From positions 596,655-660,654 of the forward strand of contig NZ_JAHLMU010000001.1 of NCBI RefSeq assembly GCF_018919485.1: DNA of 64,000 nucleotides. The letters are read 5' to 3'. The translations under genes and the position numbers were made by a program. The DNA is from Psychrobacter sp. TAE2020 (GTDB lineage Bacteria; Pseudomonadota; Gammaproteobacteria; Pseudomonadales; Moraxellaceae). A model generated the notes under the pieces. That model did not search any database. It was not told where the DNA came from and saw only the letters and a program-made list of their open reading frames with translations. Positions 7,871 through 17,657 of this stretch are shown here, piece by piece. How positions within the stretch are numbered: position 1 is the stretch's first letter; the number at the start of each line of letters is the position of its first letter.

Positions 7871-10457
7871 TGTGCGCCGGTCCTCTACTTACTGAAACAT
7901 TAGGATTCTTTATAGCCTCAGGCTGATCATCTACTAGCTGACCAGCAACCTCTGGCGGATTGACATCTTTACCGTGCGACACTTGCTGCGGCTTGACTTT
8001 ATCGTCGTTGATACCGTCATCACCGTCTTGATTAACATGGTTATAGTCAACATTATTAGTCAAGCTATCAATTGCAGCAGCATTAACATCAGTATCGATT
8101 TCCCAAGGCTCGCCTTGCATGCGCATTACTGCTTTTAACACTGCTTCTGGCGTTGCCGGCATAGTCAGCTCTGGGTTTTTATGGTAATTCCCTAAGCTGG
8201 CTACCGCATTATTGATAGCACACCAAACGCTAGCCGCTAGCATAAACGGTGGCTCACCGACGGCTTTAGAATTATAAATAGTCTGTTCTTCATTTTTGCG
8301 ATCGAATAGGTTGACAGTCCACTGCTTCGGCAAGTCGTGGGCAGTTGGGATCTTGTAATTGGCGGCACTGTTAGAAGCCAGATTACCTTTGCTGTCCCAC
8401 ACCAGCTCTTCTGCGGTGAGCCAACCCATACCTTGGACAAAAGCGCCTTCGATCTGACCGATATCGATAGCCGGATTAATAGACTGCCCGACGTCATGCA
8501 AGATATCGCAGCGTAATACGGTATATTCCCCCGTTAAAGTATCGATTTCCACTTCAGAACACGAGGCTCCTAAAGCAAAATAAAAGAAGGGTCGACCCCA
8601 AGCTTTCGAGCGATCATAAAATATCTTTGGGGTTTTATAGTAGCCAGTAGCAGACAAGCTAACGCGGTGCTGATAGGCCAATAGCACCATTTCAGCAAAA
8701 GTTAATTCTTCCTTATCACCAATATAGACATGATTATTTTCAAAACGAATCGCTTCTGGGGCCACTGCAAAATGCTCAGCTGCAAACTCGACAATGCGCT
8801 GTCGAATAGTAATACAAGCGTTTTGTGCCGCTTTGCCGTTGATATCGGTACCCGATGAAGCTGCTGTTGGTGAAGTATTAGGTACTTTGTCAGTACGAGT
8901 AGCCGTGGCTTTGACGGTGTCTAAATCGACATCAAATTCATTAGCGACAATTTGGGCAATTTTGATATACAGCCCTTGTCCCATCTCAGTACCACCATGA
9001 TTAATTTGAATAGTACCGTCAGTATAGATGTGCACTAGGGCGCCAGCTTGATTCAAATGCTGCACGGTGAATGAGATGCCGAACTTCACTGGGGTTAGTG
9101 CTAGACCTAAGCGCTTATCACTGCCCTCAGCTTCAGCTTTTTTGTTAGCTGCCATGATCTGTTGACGACGCTGTTCATAATCGCAGTCTGTGGCTAAAGT
9201 ATTCATGATAGTGGCTAAATCAAAATGCTCAATCGGCTGCCCATAATGGGTACTTTGACCGTTTTGATATAAGTTAGCTAAGCGCACTTGTAACGGATCT
9301 TTGCCTAAAGTATAAGCAATATGATCCATCATATACTCAGCCGTTAATAGCCCTTGTGGCCCACCAAAGCCTCGATAGGCAGTGTTAGATACCGTATGAG
9401 TCTTACAGCGATGCCCTGCTATTTGTGCCGCTGGATAGTAATAGGCATTGTCACAGTGGAACATAGCACGATCGACAATAGCATCCGACAGATCTGGTGA
9501 ATAACCACATAGGGCCGACAGCTGCATATCGACAGCCAATATTTGTCCAGCATCGTTGATACCGACATCATAGCAGTTAGCAAACTCATGACGCTTCCCC
9601 GTCGCTACCATGTCATCTTGACGATCTAAGCGCATGCTAACTGGCACGTTGTGACGTTTAGCAACCACACCGCATAGACAAGCCCAAGCTGCTGCTTGCG
9701 TCTCCTTACCACCGAAGCCGCCACCCATTCTACGTACTATAGTAGTAACCGCATGAAAAGGCAGATCGACTACTTCAGCAACCAATTGCTGCACTTCGCT
9801 CGGATGCTGCGACGAGGTATAGACTTCTAGTCCACCATCATCACAAGGCACTACATAAGACACTTGACCTTCAAGGTAAAAGTGCTCTTGGCCCAACATA
9901 TGAATATGGCCTGCAATGCGCGTGGTTGCCTTATCAAGCTCAGCCTCAGTATCACCGCGCTGCATAAAATGGCTAGGACGGACAAACTGCTCTTGCTCAA
10001 GCGCTTGTTCAATAGTCAGTATCGCTGGTAGAGGCTCATAATTTACTAGCGCTTTTAGACTGGCCTTTTTTGCAGCGCGGTGGCTGACAGCAACTACTGC
10101 AAAGAGGGTCTGACCCACATACTCTGTGATCTGATCGACCATTAAGGGATCGCCGTCAAATACGGGACCAATATCCGTTTTAGCTGGTAAATCAGCAAAG
10201 GTAATAACATCTACTACCCCAGCGGCGGCTTTTACCTCACTCAAATCCATGCTTAATATGCGGGCATGAGCCTGAGTACTTTTGCCGATCGCTACATGCA
10301 AAGTATCTTGCGGCTTTAGGATATCATCCACATAAGTGGCGCTCCCCATAACATGGCTTATAGCGCTATCGTGCTTAGCGCTAGTGCCGATTTTATTTTT
10401 GGGTGGACGCACACGGCGAATGTTGTAGCTGTCAAATAATGAAGAATGATGGCTCAT
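7863..10457 (-). CDS. xdhB: Xanthine dehydrogenase, molybdopterin-binding subunit
   Basis: Large catalytic subunit that hydroxylates hypoxanthine and xanthine to uric acid in the cytoplasm. The 864 residues include the a/b hammerhead domain (about 30-140) and the Mo-cofactor domain. Visible motifs are RMGGGFGGKETQ, NTAYRGFGGPQG, GGTEMGQGLYIKI and KAVGEPPFMLA, where the Glu is the catalytic base. The C-terminus carries a polar extension of about 90 residues (Asn/Asp-rich) beyond the usual end, rather long for the family. It lies between xdhA and xdhC on the same strand; an AAGAGAA sequence precedes the ATG. Confidence 0.93.
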   Translation of the reverse strand: MSHHSSLFDSYNIRRVRPPKNKIGTSAKHDSAISHVMGSATYVDDILKPQDTLHVAIGKSTQAHARILSMDLSEVKAAAGVVDVITFADLPAKTDIGPVFDGDPLMVDQITEYVGQTLFAVVAVSHRAAKKASLKALVNYEPLPAILTIEQALEQEQFVRPSHFMQRGDTEAELDKATTRIAGHIHMLGQEHFYLEGQVSYVVPCDDGGLEVYTSSQHPSEVQQLVAEVVDLPFHAVTTIVRRMGGGFGGKETQAAAWACLCGVVAKRHNVPVSMRLDRQDDMVATGKRHEFANCYDVGINDAGQILAVDMQLSALCGYSPDLSDAIVDRAMFHCDNAYYYPAAQIAGHRCKTHTVSNTAYRGFGGPQGLLTAEYMMDHIAYTLGKDPLQVRLANLYQNGQSTHYGQPIEHFDLATIMNTLATDCDYEQRRQQIMAANKKAEAEGSDKRLGLALTPVKFGISFTVQHLNQAGALVHIYTDGTIQINHGGTEMGQGLYIKIAQIVANEFDVDLDTVKATATRTDKVPNTSPTAASSGTDINGKAAQNACITIRQRIVEFAAEHFAVAPEAIRFENNHVYIGDKEELTFAEMVLLAYQHRVSLSATGYYKTPKIFYDRSKAWGRPFFYFALGASCSEVEIDTLTGEYTVLRCDILHDVGQSINPAIDIGQIEGAFVQGMGWLTAEELVWDSKGNLASNSAANYKIPTAHDLPKQWTVNLFDRKNEEQTIYNSKAVGEPPFMLAASVWCAINNAVASLGNYHKNPELTMPATPEAVLKAVMRMQGEPWEIDTDVNAAAIDSLTNNVDYNHVNQDGDDGINDDKVKPQQVSHGKDVNPPEVAGQLVDDQPEAIKNPNVSVSRGPAHSE

Positions 10458-10551
10458 AATAGTTCTCTTATTCTTAGGACTCTAATGGGTTAGACAAAAT
10501 GTGGTAACCGCTAAGCTCTGTTAGCTTAAAACTCTAGTTGAAATAGCGCTA

Positions 10552-12228
10552 TTAAACACTTTGCGCTTGACTACTATTTAGCAGTTGCTTACCACATTTG
10601 ATTAATAAACGCTGTACCACATGTAAGCGATATTCGCGGCTGGCTCGAACATCAGTCAACGGTGATACATCCATAGGTAGAGCCTTTGCCGCACGCTCAA
10701 AGCTTGCGACTGTAAAAGGCTGGCCCATGAGGGCTTGCTGAGAGTTTTTAACTAGCAAAGGTATAGCTGCCATGCCGCCTAAACCAATTTTTGCCTCATC
10801 AATAGTCATGCCATCGCTAGATAAAGCTATTTTGACAGCGACTAAACAGGCTGAGATATCATCTTCATAACGCTTGCTAATTTTATGAATAAATAAATGC
10901 TCGTTGTCTTGCATTAGTGGAATATGAATAGCGACCACATAACTGCCGGCACGTAGCTTAGTCTTTTTATAATCTAAAAAGAACGCTGACAATGGCATCC
11001 ACTCATCACTATAAGTTTTTTCAGCAGCTTGACTGTTTTGACTATCATCAGCAGGAGCACAATGACGTAAATGAATACGTGATTCTAAAGCTAATAGAAT
11101 CGGTGGCAAATCGCCAATAGGCGATGCATTAGCTACATTCCCACCGATAGTACCCATGTTGCGGATTTGCGGTGAAGCAATACGCTCAAATAATTCAGCG
11201 AATTCAGGGAAGAACTGTTCAAGTGCTGGCAACATCTTCTTATAGCTCATGCCAGCACCAAATATCAGCTCTGGTACTGCTGCAGTCGCTGAATAGTTAT
11301 CACCTGCTGCATTAGCATCAGCGACTGACCAGGATTTTAGTGACTCGATAGCAGACAATTGAATAATGACTTCATGATCAATCAATTGCTGAGTGACCGT
11401 TAAACCTAAGTCAGTGCCTCCGGCCCAAATAGTGGCTTTTGGATGGACTGCCAATAGCTGATCAAGCTCAGTGGTAGATCGTGGAATGAATAGCTGACGT
11501 GAGCCTTCGATAAGGGCTGGCGCTATAGTGCTACTGGCACTATTAGTATTATCCATGCTGGTAGCTGATTCACTAGCAGTTGTCTTAGATTGCGTGTTGG
11601 CCATTGCATCGGTAGCTAGAGTCAAGGTCAAGTCTTTTGCCACTAGCTGCTCAGCCTCTCGCTGCTGACCAATCTTTTGCATACTAAGACCGGCTTCAAT
11701 GATAGGACGATAGCCAGTACAACGACATAAATTACCTGATATCGAGGCGACAATGTCTGCATAGCTTAAGTCTTTATCGCTAAGGCCATTATTGTGTTGA
11801 TTTTTTTGCAGACGATGGTTCTCATAAGTACTTGCCAGCGACATCACAAACCCGGGGGTACAAAAGCCGCACTGAGAGCCATGACAGTCCACCATTGCTT
11901 GCTGAGCCGGATGCAGCTGTGCACGCTCAGGATGGTGTTTGGGGTTATCTGCCAAATAAGCTGCCGTCATCAGATGATGATTGTCCATCAGCGATAATAG
12001 CGTTATACAAGCATTGAGGGTATAAAAAGGCTGGTTACTGCTAGCATCAGTACTGTTGTTCATAGGTAAACGCTGAGCCATAACCGTACAAGCCCCGCAG
12101 TCACCACTGCCACAGCCCTCTTTGGTATCCATCTGACGGGCGTTTAAACGTAAGTACTCAAGTACTGTGGTATTAGGGTTGAGCTCAGTTATCTGCTGCT
12201 GTTTTCCGTTCAAATAAAAACTAATCAT
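10552..12228 (-). CDS. xdhA: Xanthine dehydrogenase, 2Fe-2S and FAD subunit
   Basis: Small subunit that passes electrons from the molybdenum site through two 2Fe-2S clusters to FAD and NAD. The ferredoxin-like domain has C39, C44, C47 in EGCGSGDCGACTV; the second cluster domain has GSQCGFCTPGFVMSL and GNLCRCTGYRPI. After a Ser/Thr/Ala-rich linker (about 200-240) comes the FAD-binding domain with IWAGGTDLGL and NMGTIGGNVANASPIGD, and the CO-dehydrogenase flavoprotein C-terminal domain. First gene of the xdhABC-guaD group; a 94-bp gap separates it from xdhB. The upstream spacer contains no visible regulator gene. Confidence 0.93.
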   Translation of the reverse strand: MISFYLNGKQQQITELNPNTTVLEYLRLNARQMDTKEGCGSGDCGACTVMAQRLPMNNSTDASSNQPFYTLNACITLLSLMDNHHLMTAAYLADNPKHHPERAQLHPAQQAMVDCHGSQCGFCTPGFVMSLASTYENHRLQKNQHNNGLSDKDLSYADIVASISGNLCRCTGYRPIIEAGLSMQKIGQQREAEQLVAKDLTLTLATDAMANTQSKTTASESATSMDNTNSASSTIAPALIEGSRQLFIPRSTTELDQLLAVHPKATIWAGGTDLGLTVTQQLIDHEVIIQLSAIESLKSWSVADANAAGDNYSATAAVPELIFGAGMSYKKMLPALEQFFPEFAELFERIASPQIRNMGTIGGNVANASPIGDLPPILLALESRIHLRHCAPADDSQNSQAAEKTYSDEWMPLSAFFLDYKKTKLRAGSYVVAIHIPLMQDNEHLFIHKISKRYEDDISACLVAVKIALSSDGMTIDEAKIGLGGMAAIPLLVKNSQQALMGQPFTVASFERAAKALPMDVSPLTDVRASREYRLHVVQRLLIKCGKQLLNSSQAQSV

Positions 12229-12938
12229 GGCAATACTCGGCTGTCTGGATTAATGAGGTATCATTAAATTCAGCAAATGCGGGTACTTATTGACGGCTCA
12301 GTACTAAAAAATACTAGTAACTAACTTGGAGGGTAGCTTGACTGTATATAGTGCGCCTTGGTATGGCCTGTAGCTATCCGTTCAATAAATCCCATACATT
12401 ACTAATAATATCTAAATAGGTAGATAAGTATAATGATGTGTAATTGGGTTACTTTACTGTTTTAAAGCCTTCAATTTGATGGCAGTAGAACTTTGATAGC
12501 TAAAGGCGGAGGTCATCCACTATATAGTATGCATGAGATTTTAGATAAGATAGTAGATACCTTAAAGATATCTATATCAGTAGCGATAGCTAATATTTAT
12601 AGCACTTCATTTTCAGCTAGTCAATTATTTTTGCATAACTGACTATCCAATTGTTATAAATTAAGGTAATTGTTATACCTTAACTCTTTAGGCTTATATT
12701 CTTTGAGTAACGGCTACTTTTTTATTTTTGCAAAGAAAGATTTTTTATCAACCATCAAAAATAACTATCCTCAATAAAGATTTATTAACTGATAAAAAAG
12801 GCCAGTAGTTATTTATCATAGATTTGCTCAATCCTGATAAATAACTACTGACCTTAGTTTTCCAATGCTTATAAGATTCTAAACTGCTAGCCCTAAAATG
12901 CTTGCAAAGTTAAAAATTATCTAATTAACGCTAAGCTA
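12229..12938. other. Spacer between putA C-terminal ORF and xdhA
   Basis: 710 bases without a convincing gene. It must hold the promoter of xdhA (minus strand). At 12796-12857 there is a strong hairpin, listed separately as the terminator of the put genes. The rest is AT-rich with short repeats of TTGTTATA-type sequence near 12650-12690 and no recognised operator. Confidence 0.5.
12796..12857 (-). terminator. Intrinsic terminator of the put genes
   Basis: Arms AAGGCCAGTAGTTATTTATC (left) and GATAAATAACTACTGACCTT (right) pair over about 21 bases with one G-U, around a 16-base loop. Read on the minus strand the hairpin is followed by a T-rich tract (CCTTTTTTATCAG), as expected for transcription leaving the put genes at 12939. 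Confidence 0.75.
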
Positions 12939-13628
12939 TTAAGTACCCAGCTCAAGCAAAGTAGCGTTGCCCCCAATAGCGGTAGTGTTAATAGTTCTTA
13001 CCCGCTCAGTGACAAAGCGGTACAGATAATCTGGAGTTAGCATATCTGCTAAACCGTCCATATCAGTCACTGCAATAACTTGGGTCAAAATACCATCAGT
13101 ATTGGCCAACTCTTGACTGATGCTTTGCACCTCGCTAGTAATGCCAGCGACGGCTACTTGTGACAGACGATCCATATGCAATAAAGTCACTAGCTGTGAG
13201 TCGTTAGCGATACTAATAACATCTTCGCTAATGCCTACCTCATAGAGCGCTTTCACTGCCTCAAGGCACATCTCTTCTTGGCTTGGGCAATGTAGAATGA
13301 CTTCATTGCCAGTCAATAATGCGGCAACAAGCTGGCCTAGTACGACCAAAGCTTTTGCTGACTCACCGCCGATGACCATAGTCTTGCCACGGGCAGTCAC
13401 ATATAACTCATTAGACTCGCCAGTAGCCCCATTCATCTGTTGTACTTCATCAAGCATAGGCGTAAAGCTTAATAAATGATTAAATAGTTTACGTGCTTTT
13501 TTGCTATCACCCGTGAGCAGAGCCAGCTTAGCAATAGCGGCTTGAAGATGAGCAGCACGATTGGTTGCCGTTAATAAACGCCAAGCTTCACAAACTTGGC
13601 CATGATCTTTTTTGAATTCAGTTGCCAT
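12939..13628 (-). CDS. Separate C-terminal domain of PutA
   Basis: A 229-residue ORF that matches only the C-terminal aldehyde-dehydrogenase-like domain of long PutA proteins, including the characteristic final TINTTAIGGNATLLELG, which corresponds to the NTAAAGGNASLMTIG-type end of Escherichia coli PutA. In long PutAs this domain caps the substrate tunnel and aids oligomerisation. Here it starts 11 bases after the TAG stop of the main putA ORF, in a different frame, with AGGGA before the ATG. The two products together are about the length of one full PutA. Either the enzyme is naturally split into two chains or a frameshift broke the gene. The domain itself looks intact. Confidence 0.7.
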   Translation of the reverse strand: MATEFKKDHGQVCEAWRLLTATNRAAHLQAAIAKLALLTGDSKKARKLFNHLLSFTPMLDEVQQMNGATGESNELYVTARGKTMVIGGESAKALVVLGQLVAALLTGNEVILHCPSQEEMCLEAVKALYEVGISEDVISIANDSQLVTLLHMDRLSQVAVAGITSEVQSISQELANTDGILTQVIAVTDMDGLADMLTPDYLYRFVTERVRTINTTAIGGNATLLELGT

Positions 13629-13639
13629 GTTGCTAGTCC

Positions 13640-16600
13640 CTATGCGAGTTCTGTTTGAGTGCTAGATGAAATGGTGCGTGCAGTCTCAATAGCTGCTTGC
13701 GTATTGGCGTCAGTATTAACAGCAGTAATGACTTCAGTGCTGAGACGCATCAAGCGAGGTACATAATGAGGACCGCCAGCTTTAGGGCCAGTACCTGATA
13801 AGCCGCAACCGCCGAAAGGCTGGACATTCACTACTGCCCCGATCTGATTACGGTTAACGTAAGTATTACCCACATAAGCACGGCGCTCGATGTGCTCAGT
13901 GATATTTTCGATACGGCTATGGATGCCTAAGGTCAGACCAAAGCCCGTAGCATTTATCGCATCAATTAACTTATCTAAATCACGTGCTTTATAGCGCAAT
14001 ACATGTAATATCGGCCCAAAATGCTCACCACCAATCACATCAATACTGTTAACTTCAATCGCTGTTGGCAGGACAAAAGTAGCCTGATCTTCGCTAACCA
14101 TTGAGCTAACACTCATTGGCGTCTGAGCTAAGATATTGGCTGTCGGCTCGTTTGTCATCCGTTCGATATGGCGCTCAAGACTTTGCTTGGCATCGGCATC
14201 AATCACTGGACCTACATCAGTAGAAACTTGCGTTGGGTTGCCTACTACTAGCTCTGCCATATGACCTTGCAATAGCTCGATTATGCCATCAGCGACTTCT
14301 TCTTGTACGCATAGAATACGACAAGCAGAACAACGCTGACCTGCTGAACCAAAGGCGGACAATACCGCATCTCCAACCACTTGCTCAGGTAGTGCTGTTG
14401 AATCGGCAATCATAGCGTTTTGCCCGCCGGTCTCAGCGATCAAGATTGGCAGTTCACCATTAGCTTGCGGATGACTGTTGAGGCTTTGATTGATGCGTTG
14501 AGCGGTTTGAGTTGAGCCAGTAAAAATAACCCCTGAAAGATTATCCGCCATAGTCAAGGCAGCACCAACCTCTCCCGCTCCAGTAACCAGTTGTAGCGCA
14601 GTAGCAGGAACACCGGCTTGATACATCAATTGCGCACCGAAGTGAGCGATCAGACTGGTTTGTTCTGCAGGCTTAGCGACAACAGTGTTACCTGCTGCTA
14701 ATGCCGCTACTATCTGACCCGTATAGATAGCTAATGGAAAGTTCCAAGGGCTAATACAAACAAAAGTACCACGCGCTTTATAGACTTGACGCGTCAGCTT
14801 GCCAGCCAAGTCAGTGAATTCATAAGCATGAGTGTCTAAGCGCTCCGCCTCATCGGCATAGAAGCGACAGAAATCAACAGCTTCTTTGATTTCATCAATA
14901 CTATCTTGTATAGTCTTGCCAGCCTCAACTTGGCATAAAGCCATGAGCTCAGCATAATTCTCTTCGAATAAATCAGCAGTTTTGCGTAGTATATCAGCGC
15001 GCTTGCTAGCAGGTACTGCTTGCCATGCTTGTTGACCGGCAACTGCGGCATCGATAGCCTGACGAGCGATAGCGGCATTGGCATAGCACACTTCACCAGC
15101 CACTACCTCATGATTCCAAGGCGCACGTATGCTGTGCTTATCGAGATGTTCAGACGTACCATTACCTGAGTAGGTACTAATAGCTTGACCGTCAATAATA
15201 GATGTTGCTGACCAAGTTTTTTCTAGCTGTTTATCAATAGCCGCTTTAAACGGCATCCACTGCGATTCAACAAAGATATTAGGACCAAAACTGGCTCTAC
15301 GCTCGCCATAAACATCGAGTGGTAATGGAATATCTGGGTTATGCAAAGTGGCATTGCTTAGTAGCTTGTCATACGGATGCACTACTAGCTTATCGATAGG
15401 ATAAGACTTGTCTAGCAGCTGATGGACGAATGAGCTGTTAGCTCCGTTTTCTAACAAGCGGCGCACTAAGTAAGGCAGCAAGTCTTTATGCGCACCAACA
15501 GGAGCATAGATACGCACAGGTATCTGATAAGTTTGCAAAATATGGTCATACAATGCATCACCCATACCATGCAGGCGCTGAAACTCAAAGTCTCGGTGCG
15601 CGCTCATGGTCATCACAGTCGCTAGAGTATGCGCATTGTGAGTGGCAAACTGTGGCCAAATAAGTCCACGCAAGTGCTCTGATAATAAGAAGCGAGCGCA
15701 AGCAAGATAGGCGGTGTCGGTACCTTCTTTACGAGTCCATACTGGATAGCCTGATAAGCCTTTTTGCTGAGCCAGTTTAATCTCAGTATCCCAGTAAGCG
15801 CCTTTGACTAAACGGATAGGAATACGGTCACCGATTTCAGTAGATAAGCTCGCTAGCCAAGCAAAAATAGCAATAGCACGTTTCGAATAGCCTTGTACTA
15901 CGATACCCAAACCATCCCAATCAGCGGTTAGCGGATCACGATATAGTGATTCGAATAGTTTTAGAGAGATCTCTAGACGATCTGCTTCTTCAGCATCGAC
16001 ACTAAGATCGACATTGACCTCGCGCGCCGCCTCAATAAGCAACATACAACGCTGACGCAACAAGCCCATAACTTGTGCTTCTTGTGTAGCTTCGTAGCGT
16101 GGATGCAAGGCCGACAACTTGATAGAAACTGAAGGTTTAGGCATACCTTCTTTAACTTTTACATTGGCAGTGGCTTTGATAGCATGCAAATAATCATTAA
16201 AATATTTTTCCGCATCATGATGAGTTATAGCCGCTTCGCCAAGCATATCGAACGAATAGGTATAGCCTTTATCACGGTAGACTTTGCTGTTTTTATTAGC
16301 GTCTTCAATAGTCTCGCCCAATACAAACTGATGACCCATAATGCGCATAGCTTTTTGCATAGCAGCACGAATCATCGGCTCACCCATCTTTTTGGTCATT
16401 CTATCCAAAAATCCAGCAGCCGTAGTGCCATTATCTATGTTTACTACCCGGCCGGTCATCATCAGACCCCACGTCGAGGCATTGACGATCATACCGTTAT
16501 CATCTTTAAGATGCTTTTTCCAGTCCGCTACACTCATCTTATCGCGAATGAGCGCATCAGCAGTGTAATTATCAGGCACCCGAATCAAAGCTTCAGCTAG

Positions 16601-16918
16601 ACTCATTAACAAGATACCTTCTTGGGTATCTAAGCTGTACTCTAGCAACAGCGAATCAACCATTTTGATAGCTTTACCATCATTACGCACGTACTCGACC
16701 AGTTTGCGTGTCTGGTCAGCAGAAGCTTGTCGCTCCTCATCACTAGGTTTAGCTAATGGCAATAACTCTGACAACCAACGCGGTTCGTCGACACTATATA
16801 AAGGCGATATACGGGCGTAGAGCTCTGCTATCGGCAGGCTAATATACTCAGGATCCAACATAGCTGTTGGGCTAAATAAAATAGGTTCTTGCGGGGTAAA
16901 CTGTTCTACAGGATTCAT
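13640..16918 (-). CDS. putA: Bifunctional proline dehydrogenase / glutamate semialdehyde dehydrogenase
   Basis: Oxidises proline to glutamate in two steps at the inner face of the membrane. The 1092 residues hold the helical N-terminal region, the FAD-dependent proline dehydrogenase barrel (about 200-480; SIKLSALHPRYEA, RLVKGAYWDTEIK, YLVRRLLENGAN) and the NAD-dependent aldehyde dehydrogenase (about 570-1060; ISPWNFPLAIYTGQ, LIAETGGQNAMI, catalytic Cys in GSAGQRCSACRI, FGGCGLSGTGPKAGGP). There is no N-terminal ribbon-helix-helix domain, so it probably does not repress its own gene as E. coli PutA does. It ends shortly after the dehydrogenase; the missing C-terminal domain is the next ORF. GGAG lies five bases before the ATG. 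Confidence 0.92.
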   Translation of the reverse strand: MNPVEQFTPQEPILFSPTAMLDPEYISLPIAELYARISPLYSVDEPRWLSELLPLAKPSDEERQASADQTRKLVEYVRNDGKAIKMVDSLLLEYSLDTQEGILLMSLAEALIRVPDNYTADALIRDKMSVADWKKHLKDDNGMIVNASTWGLMMTGRVVNIDNGTTAAGFLDRMTKKMGEPMIRAAMQKAMRIMGHQFVLGETIEDANKNSKVYRDKGYTYSFDMLGEAAITHHDAEKYFNDYLHAIKATANVKVKEGMPKPSVSIKLSALHPRYEATQEAQVMGLLRQRCMLLIEAAREVNVDLSVDAEEADRLEISLKLFESLYRDPLTADWDGLGIVVQGYSKRAIAIFAWLASLSTEIGDRIPIRLVKGAYWDTEIKLAQQKGLSGYPVWTRKEGTDTAYLACARFLLSEHLRGLIWPQFATHNAHTLATVMTMSAHRDFEFQRLHGMGDALYDHILQTYQIPVRIYAPVGAHKDLLPYLVRRLLENGANSSFVHQLLDKSYPIDKLVVHPYDKLLSNATLHNPDIPLPLDVYGERRASFGPNIFVESQWMPFKAAIDKQLEKTWSATSIIDGQAISTYSGNGTSEHLDKHSIRAPWNHEVVAGEVCYANAAIARQAIDAAVAGQQAWQAVPASKRADILRKTADLFEENYAELMALCQVEAGKTIQDSIDEIKEAVDFCRFYADEAERLDTHAYEFTDLAGKLTRQVYKARGTFVCISPWNFPLAIYTGQIVAALAAGNTVVAKPAEQTSLIAHFGAQLMYQAGVPATALQLVTGAGEVGAALTMADNLSGVIFTGSTQTAQRINQSLNSHPQANGELPILIAETGGQNAMIADSTALPEQVVGDAVLSAFGSAGQRCSACRILCVQEEVADGIIELLQGHMAELVVGNPTQVSTDVGPVIDADAKQSLERHIERMTNEPTANILAQTPMSVSSMVSEDQATFVLPTAIEVNSIDVIGGEHFGPILHVLRYKARDLDKLIDAINATGFGLTLGIHSRIENITEHIERRAYVGNTYVNRNQIGAVVNVQPFGGCGLSGTGPKAGGPHYVPRLMRLSTEVITAVNTDANTQAAIETARTISSSTQTELA

Positions 16919-17657
16919 ACCAACTCCATAACTAGCGTTTAAAAAACCATAATAAATGCGACGTCCAAAATAGAAGTCTCATCACAATACCAGCAAATCC
17001 AGCATTAGCTAGATAAGCTCAAGTAGGTCGTCTGATGTTAAACAGGCTACGTTAACAATTCAAAGGCAACAACAAACAGCTAAGCAGCATTAATGCCTTC
17101 TTCTTGTTAGTAGTGAAAGGAGTATGATAGACAGTTGATGAGAACACTATCGAATAAAGGGTAATACTTGAAGGGTAATATTAATAAAAACTAATACTAA
17201 CGCTAAAAGTAGTAACCATACTGGTTTTTACCTAAGCAATGTCCAATATAGCGATACTTTAATGAACCCAAATCCGTCATCTTGTTTAGAACTAATTCAC
17301 TGGTAAGAAAAACCTCTACGGCGTTGATTGAGGTGATGCGCTTAACGTTGCCATGTTAGCACGAAAGGTTTTTTCAAACTAACGGTTTTATGCAAATTTC
17401 TATCTTAAAAACAACCACCTAACTATAGTTTTAATTATAAGTATAATATTCAGTTAACAAAGGTACTCAGCGACACTAGCGCTGCTGATTTTTACTACTA
17501 ATATCTAGTGAATATCTTGACATTGGCTATCAACTGCTCAAACAAAAAAATCCTCTCAACCCATAACAGGTAAAGAGGATGATTGTAGCCAATAAACACA
17601 TTCTTTGATTAGGACGATTCAGTACGCCCGCATCCTAAAAAAGTAAATTATAAAGGC
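16919..17657. other. Spacer upstream of putA and downstream of the purine permease
   Basis: 739 bases with no convincing gene. It should hold the putA promoter. The only structure I can support is the permease terminator at 17543-17580. No putP transporter or put regulator gene is present. Confidence 0.5.
17543..17580 (-). terminator. Intrinsic terminator of the purine permease gene
   Basis: ATCCTCT and AGAGGAT form a 7-bp stem around a 17-base loop. On the minus strand the hairpin is followed by a run of T (GGATTTTTTTG). It lies about 80 bases beyond the permease stop. Confidence 0.6.
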
